Shown in pieces: positions 25,255 to 35,761 of a DNA stretch of 64,000 bases. The stretch's first letter is position 1; each line of letters starts with the position of its first letter. Under the pieces are notes generated by a model, which worked only from the letters and a program-made list of their open reading frames with translations, was not told where the DNA came from and ran no database searches. The stretch comes from Ectocarpus siliculosus (taxonomy: Eukaryota; Sar; Phaeophyceae; Ectocarpales; Ectocarpaceae): the NCBI GenBank assembly GCA_000310025.1, contig FN649739.1:1272742-1336741 (forward strand). The letters run 5' to 3'. The position numbers and the translations under genes were made by a program.

Positions 25255-25641
25255 CACCGCCCACGACCCGGCCGCGTCGCCATCCTTCAAGCAGCTGGAG
25301 ATGGAAGTGGCGGACACCATCAAGGCGAATAGTGGCAATGTCGTCAACCCGTTCCAGATCAAAAGCTGACGGTACACCAGACTCCATGCGATTTGACTGC
25401 CCATCGGGGTCCTACCACATCATGGACACCGTCGCCACTCGGTGTCGACCGGCACCGAGTGGCGTCAATGTCCATGATGTGGTAGGATCCCGATGGGCAG
25501 TCGAACCGCATGGAGTCTGGTGTGCCGTCAGCTTTGGTCTGGAACATGTTGACGGCATTGCCACCCTTCGCCTTGAGGGTTTCCGCCACTTCCATCTCCA
25601 GCTGCTTGAAGGATGGCGACGCGGCCGGGTCGTGGGCGGTG
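25255..25641. repeat. Long inverted repeat, about 187-bp arms and 8-bp loop
   Basis: The left arm 25255-25444 is the reverse complement of 25453-25641 at roughly 93% identity, with one single-base indel (an extra A in the left arm near 25366). The loop is TCGACCGG. Both arms encode the same peptide when read inward: the plus strand on the left reads TAHDPAASPSFKQLEMEVA, and the minus strand on the right gives the same and then continues in frame for another ~40 residues. The left-arm indel shifts that frame. An inverted duplication of one coding exon is the simplest reading. The parent gene is not recognised. Confidence 0.85.
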
Positions 25642-26379
25642 CAGTACTTCACCCGACAAAGTCCAACCGCATAGAAAAATACGACTAGGTGCTGCTACTA
25701 AATCACGACTTGAAAGCTAAGATGTTTGCCCATGACCTGATACATACATACGCATGTCGTCAAATGAATCAAAGACGATATCCCTTAGCCTGATGTACGA
25801 AACTATAATCAAAGACGGCATCCCTTGAGGTGCTAGCAGGGCGCGATCGCTCAGATCGCGGCCGCCACAGGCTACGCTGGTGTCGGCCTCCCCGCTGGCC
25901 CATTCGCATGGAGGAAATCGCAATCATCCGTGTAGACCTCTTATCAAAGATGGTACATGACGCCCCGGCTTGCACCGATTCCTCCTCGTCGTCCTCATGC
26001 TCGTCGGCGATGTTTTTGGGGTTGTTGCCTTTGTTGTGCTGCTGCTCTTCCGCCTCTCCATCCCCCCCTTCGTGGACGAGCTTGGGCTCTTTACGTTGCG
26101 GGTGGCGTTGATCTCCCGCGCGATGTTGGGGATTTATTTGCTCGACCTCCCCCGGAAACCCCTCCCTCGTGCCGGGCGACGTCTATCTATCTATATTGAG
26201 AATAGGTGGTTATTAGACTATAGGCTACTGCTGCAAGCAGAGCTGCACAGCGGATAGATTGGCAGGCGTGTGAAGAAGAAGCACAGCCGGTCATCGCTCA
26301 CTCCAAAATCCCGTGTCAGAGTTCCTGCTCACGATTCCAATCTGAACGCCTCCATCATCGCGGAGACAAGGGCCGAAGG
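25642..26379. other. Non-coding stretch, no gene recognised
   Basis: No recognisable exon. A short near-duplicate phrase of about 20 bp (ATCAAAGACG followed by a CATCCCTTGAGG/ATATCCCTTAGC-like run) occurs at about 25767 and 25808. Upstream exons of the acidic repeat-containing frame that starts near 26380 could lie here but could not be placed. Confidence 0.35.
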
Positions 26380-26989
26380 TAATGGCAGTAACCCAGGAGT
26401 GCAAGAGGAAGGAAACGGTATTGTTGAGGGAGGAAGGCCATGGCGGTAACCCAGGAGTGGAAGAAGAAGAAAACGGTGGTGTTGAGGACAACGCGGGGGA
26501 AGGCGATGGCGGTAACCCAGGAGTGCAAAAGGAAGGAAACGGTAGTGTTGAGGTCAACACGGAGGAAGGCCATGGCATAACCCAGGAGTGCAAAAGGAAG
26601 GAAACGGTAGTGTTGAGGACAACACAGGGGAAGGCGATGGCAGCAACCCAGGAGTGAAAGAGGAAGAACACGCTGGTGTCGAGGTCAACACGGAGGAAGG
26701 CAGTGGCAGTAACCCAGGAGTGCAAAAGGAAGAACACGCTGGTGTTGAGGTTAGCAAGGAAGGGGCGATGGCAACGGAAACCTGGCGGTGAAAAAGGAAG
26801 ACAACGATGGTGTTGAGGTCGACAAGGAGGAAGGCAATGGCAGTAACCCAGGAGTGAAAGAGGAAGAAAACGCTGGTGTTGAGGTTAGCAAAGAAGGAGG
26901 CGATGGCGACGGAAACCTGGCGGTGAAGAGGGAAGAGAGCGGTCCCCCAGAAGCTGCCGAAGATGAGCGTAGCGCGAGGAAGAGATCAG
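26380..26989 (+). pseudogene. Minisatellite-encoded acidic exon, frame broken
   Basis: About nine units of ~66 bp encode variants of GNGSNPGVKEEENAGVEVSK. The frame is interrupted three times: one unit lacks about 8 bp (near 26435) and two units each lack one base (near 26577 and 26765). After the last break the frame runs openly to a good donor, TCAG|GTAAGA at 26989/26990, in phase 1, the same phase as the acidic exons at 32-33 kb. Either the exon is decayed or single-base assembly errors have broken it. Its 5' boundary could not be set. Confidence 0.45.
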
Positions 26990-27983
26990 GTAAGAGAACC
27001 AATCCACGGCCATCTTTCTGAAACAATCATGCACGCAAGCTGCTGCTACTACTACTGCGCGTGGCATTGCTAGCCGGCCGATCGAGACATAGAGCGCTAA
27101 GTCCTTCCTCTTGTGCTATTTTTTCTTCGTGCAGGTTGTTCGTAGAGAATGCTTCAACCTCTGTGGTCCAAAAAAAAAGTGGAGAAAATGGAAACCCCAT
27201 GCACCGGGGTCCCCCCCCCCTGGTGTTTGCCCTCGGGGTTGTGTTTTCGTTCGCTTGGCAACGACGTTGTAAAACAAGCCCCCCCCCCCCCCCCCCTCGG
27301 CCTTGTTTGCCATCGGGGTTTGGGTTTTCGTCGCTTGGCAACGACGTTGTAAAACAAGCCGCCCCCCCCGGTGTTTGCCATCGGGGTTTGGGTTTTCGTC
27401 GCTTGGCAACGACGTTGTAAAACAAGCCCCCCACTCGGTGTTTGCCATCGGGATTGGGTTTTCGTCGCTTGGCAACGACGTTGTAAAACAAGCCAACTCA
27501 CTTCGTGAACTCGGCAACCAGGTTACCGTTTTTTTTTTTTTTACCTCTGTTTTTTTTTTTGGCGGTAACCATAATGGTGGTCGAGTAGATCATGTTGTGC
27601 GGGGTCGAGAACCCTTACTCCGCGCAACGGGGGATGATCGCACCACGTTGTGTTAAAATGGTCAAGCTTCCTCGAGGCAGTTACACAGTGCTTACAACTG
27701 TCTCTGGAAGTGAAAGCACCAGAAAATAAATTAAGCCATACGTAGCTGTCATCCGTACGCAAGGAAGTAAGCACAAGATGCCGAACACCCTTAGCAGGAT
27801 GCAGCTCACCCTTCATGCGACTCGCCAAATACCTCACGGCGCTTCGCGCTTGGTGATGTGAGAGCCTGGTCCGGTGAGAACCCGGCGTGCTCCGTCCCGG
27901 CTTTGTAGGGATGCGAGGTCAATGGTCAAACGACTACGGCATGCACGACTATGAGTACACCCCCCCCCCCCCCCCCCCCCCCT

Positions 27984-28802
27984 NNNNNNNNNNNNNNNNN
28001 NNNNNNNNNNNNNNNNNNNNNNNNNNNNNNNNNNNNNNNNNNNNNNNNNNNNNNNNNNNNNNNNNNNNNNNNNNNNNNNNNNNNNNNNNNNNNNNNNNNN
28101 NNNNNNNNNNNNNNNNNNNNNNNNNNNNNNNNNNNNNNNNNNNNNNNNNNNNNNNNNNNNNNNNNNNNNNNNNNNNNNNNNNNNNNNNNNNNNNNNNNNN
28201 NNNNNNNNNNNNNNNNNNNNNNNNNNNNNNNNNNNNNNNNNNNNNNNNNNNNNNNNNNNNNNNNNNNNNNNNNNNNNNNNNNNNNNNNNNNNNNNNNNNN
28301 NNNNNNNNNNNNNNNNNNNNNNNNNNNNNNNNNNNNNNNNNNNNNNNNNNNNNNNNNNNNNNNNNNNNNNNNNNNNNNNNNNNNNNNNNNNNNNNNNNNN
28401 NNNNNNNNNNNNNNNNNNNNNNNNNNNNNNNNNNNNNNNNNNNNNNNNNNNNNNNNNNNNNNNNNNNNNNNNNNNNNNNNNNNNNNNNNNNNNNNNNNNN
28501 NNNNNNNNNNNNNNNNNNNNNNNNNNNNNNNNNNNNNNNNNNNNNNNNNNNNNNNNNNNNNNNNNNNNNNNNNNNNNNNNNNNNNNNNNNNNNNNNNNNN
28601 NNNNNNNNNNNNNNNNNNNNNNNNNNNNNNNNNNNNNNNNNNNNNNNNNNNNNNNNNNNNNNNNNNNNNNNNNNNNNNNNNNNNNNNNNNNNNNNNNNNN
28701 NNNNNNNNNNNNNNNNNNNNNNNNNNNNNNNNNNNNNNNNNNNNNNNNNNNNNNNNNNNNNNNNNNNNNNNNNNNNNNNNNNNNNNNNNNNNNNNNNNNN
28801 NN
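27984..28802. other. Assembly gap (819 N)
   Basis: Unknown bases directly after a run of more than 20 C. Frames that cross the gap are meaningless. Confidence 1.
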
Positions 28803-29024
28803 TCCCCAAGAAATAAACCCAAAAAACCCAACCCCCCTTGGGGGGGGGCGGCCCCCCCTTTTGGGGCCCCCCAAAATCCCCCCGGGCCTTTCGCCTTGGG
28901 TATTGGAAACCCCTGTCCCGGGGAAACCCCGGGGTCCCCCCCCCCGTTTTTTTGGGGGGGGGGGTCAAAGGTCAAAAGGATTCCGCCCCCCCCGATTTGG
29001 GTCCCCCCCCCCCCCCCCCCCCCC
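28803..29024. other. Low-quality homopolymer-rich segment beside the gap
   Basis: The segment consists of expanded runs of C, G and T (for example more than 25 C ending at 29028) unlike anything else in the window. It is probably poor consensus at a contig end. Confidence 0.6.
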
Positions 29025-29038
29025 CCCCATGCACCGGG

Positions 29039-29957
29039 ACAGCCCTTGCCATATCTTGCGTGTTTTCACGGGAATGCTGAGGTCAGTCTAGAGCCCCACT
29101 TGGAAGGAAGGGTACAGACTTCACGTGGCTTCGTTCGCCACTATTAATAGGAGAAAGCAGAAGCTAGAGTTGCAGCGGAGGCGGATGATTCGACTCTGTA
29201 TTGTGTGAGCCCATACCTATTTAGTTGCGCTCTCCTCAGCCGATTCGGGTCACGGCCTTCGTTTGTCTCTGGTGCTCCTCAAACAGCCTAGGCTTAAGCA
29301 ACGAATCGTAGACCATGCTCAAGTGATGCCCAAAACGCCGAGGAGTGCACATGGAACGCCTGATATGCCTTCTTTGAATCCCTTTTGATTTCCCGCTGTA
29401 AACACTACTACAGTAGGTGCCCTACGGTCTTGCCGATCTCAACTCATTGTTCAACACGAGAATCATCACTATTGTCACACTTCCTATCACCTGCGTGGTG
29501 ATCAGCTCTAGAACATAATGTGTGTCCAATTATAGAGGCACACCAACAACACTTCACACCACAGCTGGATTGAAACCGATTGCCCGGAATCCTTCTGCAG
29601 TTGGAACGTGGAACGCCTGATGAGGGTAGAGAGGGCCTAGATCCACCACGCGCATACAAACGTGGATTGCCTTAGCAGCAGTGGGAGGCGTAGCAAACGA
29701 TACAACCTTCTGCTGAACGAAGTAATGTCCATGCTGCTTCCAGACCGTACGAAAGTAAACGGACGGTTCTGTATGGGCGCAAAACACGTGTGAATGGAAA
29801 CCCCCTCCCCCGTTTCGCCCCCCCCTTCTCAATTCTGCTTCTCTCGCATGCCTGTTTCGTCGTGCGTTCACTGATGTGTGCCATGTTCTTATCTCCGGCG
29901 GGTGTGACGTCTTCCCGACATCCCTATCCCGCACCCGCTTGCCGAGTGCAGCATCAG
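29039..29957. other. Stretch without recognised gene
   Basis: Between the second target duplication of the SINE-like insert and the Ser/Ala/Asn-rich frame at 29958. No exon with family resemblance was seen on either strand. Confidence 0.4.
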
Positions 29958-30290
29958 GTGATTCCTCCTCCTCTGCACCTCCTGCGAAGCGTTCTCGCTC
30001 CGCCAGCCAACCATCCACCGAGAGAGAGACCACCGCCACCACTGCCAGCAACAACAGCGCCCCTGCCAACAACGACAACAACGACCAGGACAGTGGCCCG
30101 TGTTCCTCGCCCTCACGACCTCGACCGCACTACTCGGCGGTAGCGGTGGCTAGCCCTTCCAGCGCCTACACTGGCGGGGTACCTGCTGCAAGCGTTGCGA
30201 CGCCAACAAAACCTGCAAGGTCAAGGGAGGGCGGCAGCCGTACTGAAGAGGTTTATGGCCCACAAAAAGAATTCGAGGTTGGACCTGAAA
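29958..30290 (+). CDS. Possible exon, Ser/Thr/Asn-rich low-complexity
   Basis: Open frame with a plausible acceptor ATCAG|GT at 29957/29958 in phase 1. It encodes a Ser/Pro/Asn-rich segment with a PPAKRSRS basic patch. The phase would match the donor at 26989, making a join with the acidic repeat exon possible. A suitable phase-1 donor at the 3' end was not found. Immediately downstream begins a ~550-bp block that is duplicated after the stop of the charged gene at 33558, so this frame may be the decayed 3' part of a duplicate of that gene. Low confidence. Confidence 0.25.
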
Positions 30291-30325
30291 TAAGCGTTTC
30301 TTACTTGCGGGCGCTAACTGTAGCA

Positions 30326-30879
30326 GTGTGTCTGCCGGGGGGCGGGGGGCGGCGGTGCCCAGAATGTATTGGCTTGAATCGTAGCACCGGACGCTCCACC
30401 ACTTGAGAACCTAGTGACTCAAGAATTGGGAGGGTTCGATCATTTCGCAGAAGTAAAGTTGAACTCCGCCCCACACGTATAACCTGGTGTACCGGTGTAT
30501 TTGGTCCCGTTTTGTTTACCAACAGAGGCAACGAGGAGCGAGCCTCCGGCAATGTGAGAGGTTCTTATCGGGTGGTGGTTCCGTCTATGCGGGGCGGGGG
30601 GTGGGGGGGGTTCCTTGCGGTGGGCGAAAACTTGAGGGGATATGTTTCGAAACAGCAGATGGCAAAACTACTACTGCTGCCAATGCTGTGTTGTCCGGAA
30701 CTGAGTCCTGTTTAAACTGCGAGCAGACAGGGCGCCCATTGGCGTTGGTGCGAACTGCCTCTTTGTCGATCTCGCTGAGCCCCTCAACCTACTTGCCAGG
30801 GCGAACTAGTATTTAGATTCGGAAATGTGTTACTGTAGGTTTTTACTTGATGATCTGCGAAGTGCGGTGGGAAAACACG
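30326..30879 (+). repeat. Segmental duplication, copy A
   Basis: Matches 33584-34066 in the same order and orientation. Shared phrases include TTGAATCGTA, GAACCT.G.GA, GTTTACC.ACAGAGGCAACGAG, TGTGTTGTCCGGA, CTGAGTCCTGTTTA and GTGCGGTGGGAAAACACG. The copies differ by many substitutions and small indels, so the duplication is old. Copy B begins 26 bp after a stop codon, so the block is probably 3' flanking sequence of a gene duplicated together with it. Confidence 0.7.
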
Positions 30880-31086
30880 AGCAAGAGCTGTGCTGTATGC
30901 GCAGCGGGCACTGGTTATTGCGTATAAGCCAGTTCATGTAGACGGCCTACTGGCACATGTAGTCGTGGCATCGTGGTGGCCAAAATCAAATCATAATGTT
31001 TACTTTCTAATAATGACCACCTTCTGTGTAGCCTGCAGGTTCTCTCTCTTTGGCCACCAATCTGGACGTATGTACAGCAGTACTGC

Positions 31087-31282
31087 GTGACACAAGATAC
31101 CACACACACCCCGACCGATTTTCAAACCTCCAAAGCAGAAATAGCGGCGGCGTCGAAAATGTCGAGGTTGGAACCGTCTCCCCGAGAGCTTTCGGAAAAC
31201 GAGTCACTTGATTTGTGCGTCCTCTTCGTCGTGGAGTAATCGAGCTTTGAAAATCGGTCCAGGAGGGGTGGTACAGCAGTAA
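31087..31282. mobile_element. MITE-like element, degraded copy
   Basis: Outer inverted segments GACACAAGATACCACACAC (left) and their degraded complement on the right flank share CCGATTTTCAAA..TC with the better preserved element at 52357-52574. The inner ends CGAGCTTTGAAAATCGGTCC are identical in both copies, as is GTCGTGGAGTAAT. The terminal duplication is no longer visible. Confidence 0.6.
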
Positions 31283-31375
31283 TTTTTTCCCACCATCCAC
31301 GGTATGCGCTCGTGTCGGCCTAAAGTGTGGCGTATCTTTGCAGATTTTACGTTGTGCCTGGTAGCTCATGACGAT

Positions 31376-31627
31376 ATGGATCCGGTGGCTGCTTGCATGT
31401 ACAGGATCTTCGACCTCGGTCGGGACTACGACCCGTTCGAGTGCAAAGACTGGCACGATTTTGAAGAGGGGGAGGAAGAGTCATTGTGCGAGGCCTGCGG
31501 CGTGACAATATACGCCGACCCCGACGACCCCAAGTGGGACTCGCCCCTCGGCCCTGTTTGCGAAGAATGCGGACCCGATTTTTCATGCAAGACGTTAGAC
31601 GGCAGGCAACATTCTACTTCAACATAA
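31376..31627 (+). CDS. Small acidic CxxC protein, hypothetical
   Basis: An 83-residue frame with C38-x2-C41-x20-C62-x2-C65, which would fit a zinc ribbon, plus further cysteines at 7, 23 and 71. It is strongly acidic (EEGEEES, DPDDP). A consensus-like acceptor CTTTGCAG lies at about 31335-31343, just upstream of the ATG, so the ATG could sit in a second exon behind a 5'-UTR intron. No family was recognised, and similarity to the two paired-module Cys/His proteins is limited to the CxxC spacing and a WHD triplet. Moderate to low confidence that it is expressed. Confidence 0.4.
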   Translation: MDPVAACMYRIFDLGRDYDPFECKDWHDFEEGEEESLCEACGVTIYADPDDPKWDSPLGPVCEECGPDFSCKTLDGRQHSTST

Positions 31628-32050
31628 TCTAACAACCTCCCGACCCGTGGCTGTCGGCTTAGTCGAGCGAACACTGCAACTTGTACCGAAGATTTGTCCT
31701 CGGAAGATTTATTGTTTCAAAAGGAGATTTGGTTTTTTCCCGGCGTGCAACAGAGCCAACTTTGATCTTTCATTTGTCGGTTTTGATGTTTACTTCATAT
31801 TGTTACACGGCCTCAGCGGCTGTTTTTGTACATTTGCACGTCTCGCGTCTCGGGACTGCTGCCAAGCATTGGGCGGTGGCGTTGTTTCCCCTTTGTCCGT
31901 AACTTATAGCAAAAGGGTCATCTCGGGAACAAGCCACTTTGCTGCTGTGGTGCTGTGCTGCCATCTGAACATACATGTGTCCTGACTGCACCTGGTGGAG
32001 TCATTGACTAACGACAGCAACGCCTTCTCTCCATCTTCGTTTTGTTTTAG

Positions 32051-33558
32051 GTTCAGGCAATGAGGAGGAGGAGGAGGAGGAGGAGGAGGACGCCAGCGAT
32101 GAACAAGATAAGACGGTTGATCATGACAAATATGTCGTCCGTGGGGATTTCTCTGAGCGTTTGGCTTGTTGCGCGAGCAGGTAGGCGATGATAAATGAGT
32201 GACTTTTTTTTTTTGCTGACACTTTGTAAGGACGTCTTGGGGTTTTCTGGAGAGCTTCTGCTTTCTTAACAGCGCGGCATCCATCCTTGGTACGGGATTA
32301 CGCGTTGTCTTGCAGCGAACTACCATTCTGTGCCAAAGCTAGCGGCAGCAAATCTTATCGCGGCACCTTGGTAGAGTCATTGACCAACAACAAGCGACGC
32401 CTTATCTCAAATTACCATTTTGTGTTAGGTTCAGGCGAGGAGGAGGAGGATGATGACGACGCCAGCGATGAACAAGGTAGGATGGGTGATCAAATCTATC
32501 GCCCGCGAGAGTTTCTCTGAGCGTTTGTTCTCCTTGACCTTTGCGCGAGCAGGCATGCGATAATCAGTGACTTGTGGTTTGCTTGACCTTTGTGCGGCCG
32601 TGGTGGGGTTTCTAGAGAGCTTCTGCTTTTTCGCCATCCTTGGTACGGGATGACATTTTGTCTTACAACGAATTGCTGATGTGTGCGCCAAAGCTAGCGA
32701 CACAAGGGGAAAATCCAGTCGCGGCACCAGTCCTGACAAACAACGGCGACGCCCTCTCTCAAAATAGGTTCAGGCGATGAAAAGGAGGAAGATGACGACG
32801 ATGGAGACGAACAAGGTGAGATGGGTGATGAAAACAAGTCTATCATCCGTGAGGATTTCCCTGAGCTTTTGTTCTCTTTGGCTTTTGCACAAGCAAGCCT
32901 GCGAGAACCAGTAACTGCTGTACTTGTGTCGGCACTTTGTAGGAACATCTTGGGCCATTCTAGAGAGCAAGCGCTAAAGAGCGGCATCCATCCTCTGTAC
33001 GGGACTACGCATGTCTCGCAGCGAATTGCAATCATATGCCAAAGCCATATCGCGGCACAGCAGTAGGTCATAATCCAATCGATACGATGTTGTGTCCCGT
33101 TCCCACCACCCGCAGACGACGACGACCCTTCTCCCACAAACCCTCGAAAGCAGTCCCGCTCTGGAGGACGCTCGCGGAAGCGAAGCAAGTCCAAGAAGAA
33201 ACGCAGAGGAGGAGCCGACGCACGCCGGGACTCAGGGTCCCGGAGCGGCTCGCGCTCACGTCCAGCGCAGCGAAAGGGAGCGGCGAAGAAGGACAAGAAG
33301 AAGGGCAAGAAGAAGGATAAGAAGAAGGGCAAGAAAAAGTCGGGTAAAGCCAAAGATGTCGAGTGCGTCCGGCCGCTGACCTCGACGGAACGGATCGACG
33401 AACGGATCTCGAAGCGGCAACGGGAGGTCGGCGTCGTCGACGTGGAGGACGACGACGCGGCGGCCTCTTGCCGCAACCGGGCCGTCACCGAGAGGTGCGT
33501 TGGCTCCTCCCGCTCGAAGTCCGTGCCGGTCAAAGAGGAACCTTCGAGAAAGAGGTAG
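32051..33558 (+). CDS. Charged low-complexity protein, 3' part: three acidic exons and a basic C-terminal exon
   Basis: Three tandem genomic units of ~330-380 bp each carry a short exon with acceptor TAG|GTTCAGGC and both boundaries in phase 1: 32051-32107, 32429-32476, 32768-32815. They encode GSG followed by runs of Glu/Asp and (in two) ASDEQ. Units 2 and 3 have good donors (AAG|GTAGGA, AAG|GTGAGA); unit 1 has AAG|ATAAGA, so its donor is lost and the exon is probably skipped. The last exon 33116-33558 continues in phase 1 with DDDDPSPTNPRKQSRSGGRS, then Lys/Arg-rich (KKGKKKDKKKGKKK) and a C-terminal motif LTSTERIDERISKRQRE, VVDVEDDD. This module recurs at 44667-45236. Nuclear RNA- or chromatin-associated function is a guess from composition. 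The 5' exons are not placed with certainty (see 26380-26989). Confidence 0.6.
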
Positions 33559-33583
33559 ACACATGCTGGCACAGCAGCAGTAT

Positions 33584-34066
33584 TGTCTGCAGGACGGCGG
33601 GCGGCGGCAGCGCCCAGAGAGTGTGACTTGAATCGTACCACAGGACACTGCACCACTTCAGAACCTGGCGATCCGGAACTGGAGGGTTCAATAACTTTCC
33701 TCCAAGTGTAGATAAGTGAACTCGAAACCAGGTACTGGTGTATTTAGTCCCGTTTAGTTTACCGACAGAGGCAACGAGCCTTCGGCAGAGTGAGAGGTTC
33801 TTATCAAGTGGTGGAGCCATCGCTACGGGGTGGTGGTCATTGCTTTTATTAGTGATAATATGTGTTTCGTAGCAGTTGCCAAGTTTGTGTTGTCCGGACC
33901 TGAGTCCTGTTTATACTGCGCGCAGACAGAACGCCCAGAGAACCGCCTTCTTCGTCGATCTCGCGCAGCGAGTGTATAGAGTCCCCTCAGAACTTGCTCA
34001 AGTTGTCGGAATTGGACATACTGTAGACTACGTGGTGATTGTTGCGAAGTTCGGTGGGAAAACACG
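33584..34066 (+). repeat. Segmental duplication, copy B
   Basis: Diverged direct repeat of 30326-30879. Lies immediately downstream of the stop at 33558. Confidence 0.7.
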
Positions 34067-35341
34067 TGGATACGTAGCTTGGGCGTCAGGTGATTTAGAC
34101 ATTAAGACCAAGAACGGATGGCAAATAAATGTTCAGATGATAGGACGTCAAAATAGTTTTCGCCGCGGTCCGTTTGGTGTCGTGGTCCAGATGGTACATC
34201 CGATTTTGTACGTATCAAACTAAGGTAGGTAAGGTAGAAGTAATACCCGTCCTTTGGCTTGATTTACACTCAAGTATCTTGAAGGAAATATGTGTATGCG
34301 GTCAGTTCACAAAGAAGTCACCGTATCCTGCGTACGTACTTCGATCTGACGCTCCTTTTTCATGTTTTATTGAGTTCGCTTATGTTGACCCGTGACCAAA
34401 ACAGGCTAGAGTTTTTGCGACTGGGCGTGGTGCTACCTCCATAATTGTGGCTGGTATACTGCGTGTGGGAAGGGGTTATTCAAGGAGGACCCTATTCGTA
34501 CCGACGACGCCATATATATGCGAAGGTGTACCTATTCTGGTAAAAGTCAATGGACGGATACCCTGCGAATCGGGTCCTGTGTGGGTGCATATTTGTTTCA
34601 TGTTTCCGAGTAGAAATAGATTCTATTGGCACCAAAGGCCGCCATTTAAAGACCTCGACCTACGTTGTACACCCTCGAAGAGGACCCGATCCCACGGTCG
34701 GTGTGGTCGGTCGGTAGTAATCAATCTATAGTCTTCTTCTCCGGCGCAGTATTCATTATTGTTATTATTGGTGGAAGATTGGCCGGCGCGACAACCGAAC
34801 CATTTGCGACCAAAACCAGATTGAAACGTTGTCACAGCCCGAAACGGGCCCCCTATTGTGGTTGGTATTCCGGTGTTTCCGTTGGACACAGGCCACGGAC
34901 TGAAATCACTGTGATCTGAACGGTGCCGGTGTCCGGTAGAGTGCCGGCCAAAACCTCTGTGGGCACATACCGGCACTATATCGGGACCATATACACTCAT
35001 CTCAATAATAATGAGTTCCGTGACAACACGCACCCGGCAAAGCATGACAGCACGAGTTACGGCGTCGACCCTCGAATGACCCACACAGGCTCTCGAAAAT
35101 AGAGACATTGCCACCACGCCTGCGTATTGTGTTTTCTGCTGTCTGCTGTGTACATGTGTGCTGGTGGTCTCTCTCGTCTCTTGTTGTTATCGGTAGTAGG
35201 GAAGAGCCGAAAAAAACGTGGGAATTATTGTGCCCCCCCAGGTGCCCAAAATGGGTAGTCTTTCTGTGTGTGTTTTTATTATTCCTTAACACCCTCCCAC
35301 GCACTGCTTCTGTCTCTCTCCAGCGTTGGTTTGGGTACAAC
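34067..35341. other. Intergenic, no gene recognised
   Basis: About 1.3 kb upstream of the second Cys/His gene. A consensus-like acceptor CTCTCCAG at 35317-35324 precedes that gene's ATG by 17 nt, so a 5'-UTR exon may lie in here. A local palindrome-like stretch (GTGCCGG ... CCGGCAC) occurs at about 34921-34978. Confidence 0.4.
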
Positions 35342-35761
35342 ATGTCGGGCGGCCATGCGGTCTGGAGGCCGTTCAAGGTCAACGGGGATTTCACGAGATG
35401 CACGGTGTGCAGGCAGCGCTTTTCTGACGAGGAGCGGGTGCAGGCGAACCCGCCTACTCCGGAGCAACCGGGATGGAAGAACATACGGTGCTACCCCGGC
35501 TGCGCGCAGGCCGCCAAGTCTCGCGTCCCGAGCAAAGGAAAGGTGCCCCCCAGGCCCATCATCTTCGGCAATCAGTTCGCCACGACTCGCTGCTGCCTGT
35601 GCAACAACCGAATCGCGGTTGGTGCCAGGATGAAGGCCACCAAGATAGGTCACACGTGGCACGACAAGAAGCACCACCCGAGCTGCACCCAGGCCCCTTC
35701 TTCGCGTCCTAGCGGTGCCTCTGCCAGCGACTCTGGGTTAGGCGGCAGCGGCGGCGGGTGA
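35342..35761 (+). CDS. Small Cys/His protein with paired zinc-finger-like modules (paralogue 2)
   Basis: 139 residues, single coding exon. Module 1 is C20-x2-C23-x26-C50-Y-P-G-C54 followed by AQAAK. Module 2 is C84-x2-C87-x24-H112-x2-C115 containing WHDKKHHPSC. The C-terminus is Ser/Gly-rich. The layout is the same as in the protein at 21886-22314: CxxC, CYPxCxQAAK, proline-rich spacer with P.I.F, CxxC, WHD..HHxSC. The shared arrangement with little identity elsewhere indicates an old duplication under selection for the metal ligands. A possible spliced 5' leader ends at the acceptor at 35324. Nucleic-acid or protein binding through zinc is inferred. Confidence 0.75.
   Translation: MSGGHAVWRPFKVNGDFTRCTVCRQRFSDEERVQANPPTPEQPGWKNIRCYPGCAQAAKSRVPSKGKVPPRPIIFGNQFATTRCCLCNNRIAVGARMKATKIGHTWHDKKHHPSCTQAPSSRPSGASASDSGLGGSGGG

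Larger units (their letters stand above)
27195..29038 (-). mobile_element. SINE-like composite repeat, copy 2, with target duplication and gap
   Basis: Minus-strand copy of the family. Four tail units of ~58 bp (27225-27494) are followed by A/T tracts, the ~200-bp body, and the head ending in a long C run at 27959-27982, where the assembly gap starts. The 14-bp sequence CCCCATGCACCGGG occurs at 27195-27208 and again at 29025-29038, flanking the whole insert, as expected for a retroposon target-site duplication. In element orientation the G run precedes the tRNA-like head, as in copy 3. Confidence 0.7.

Noticed and set aside
27834-29147. Several long ORFs crossing the N run
   Set aside because: They consist mostly of unknown bases.
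30120-30246. Cys-rich phrase (TCCKRCDANKTCK) in another frame of the 30-kb region
   Set aside because: Resembles Cys-rich motifs in some algal proteins but the frame is only about 30 codons long between stops and no splice partner was found.
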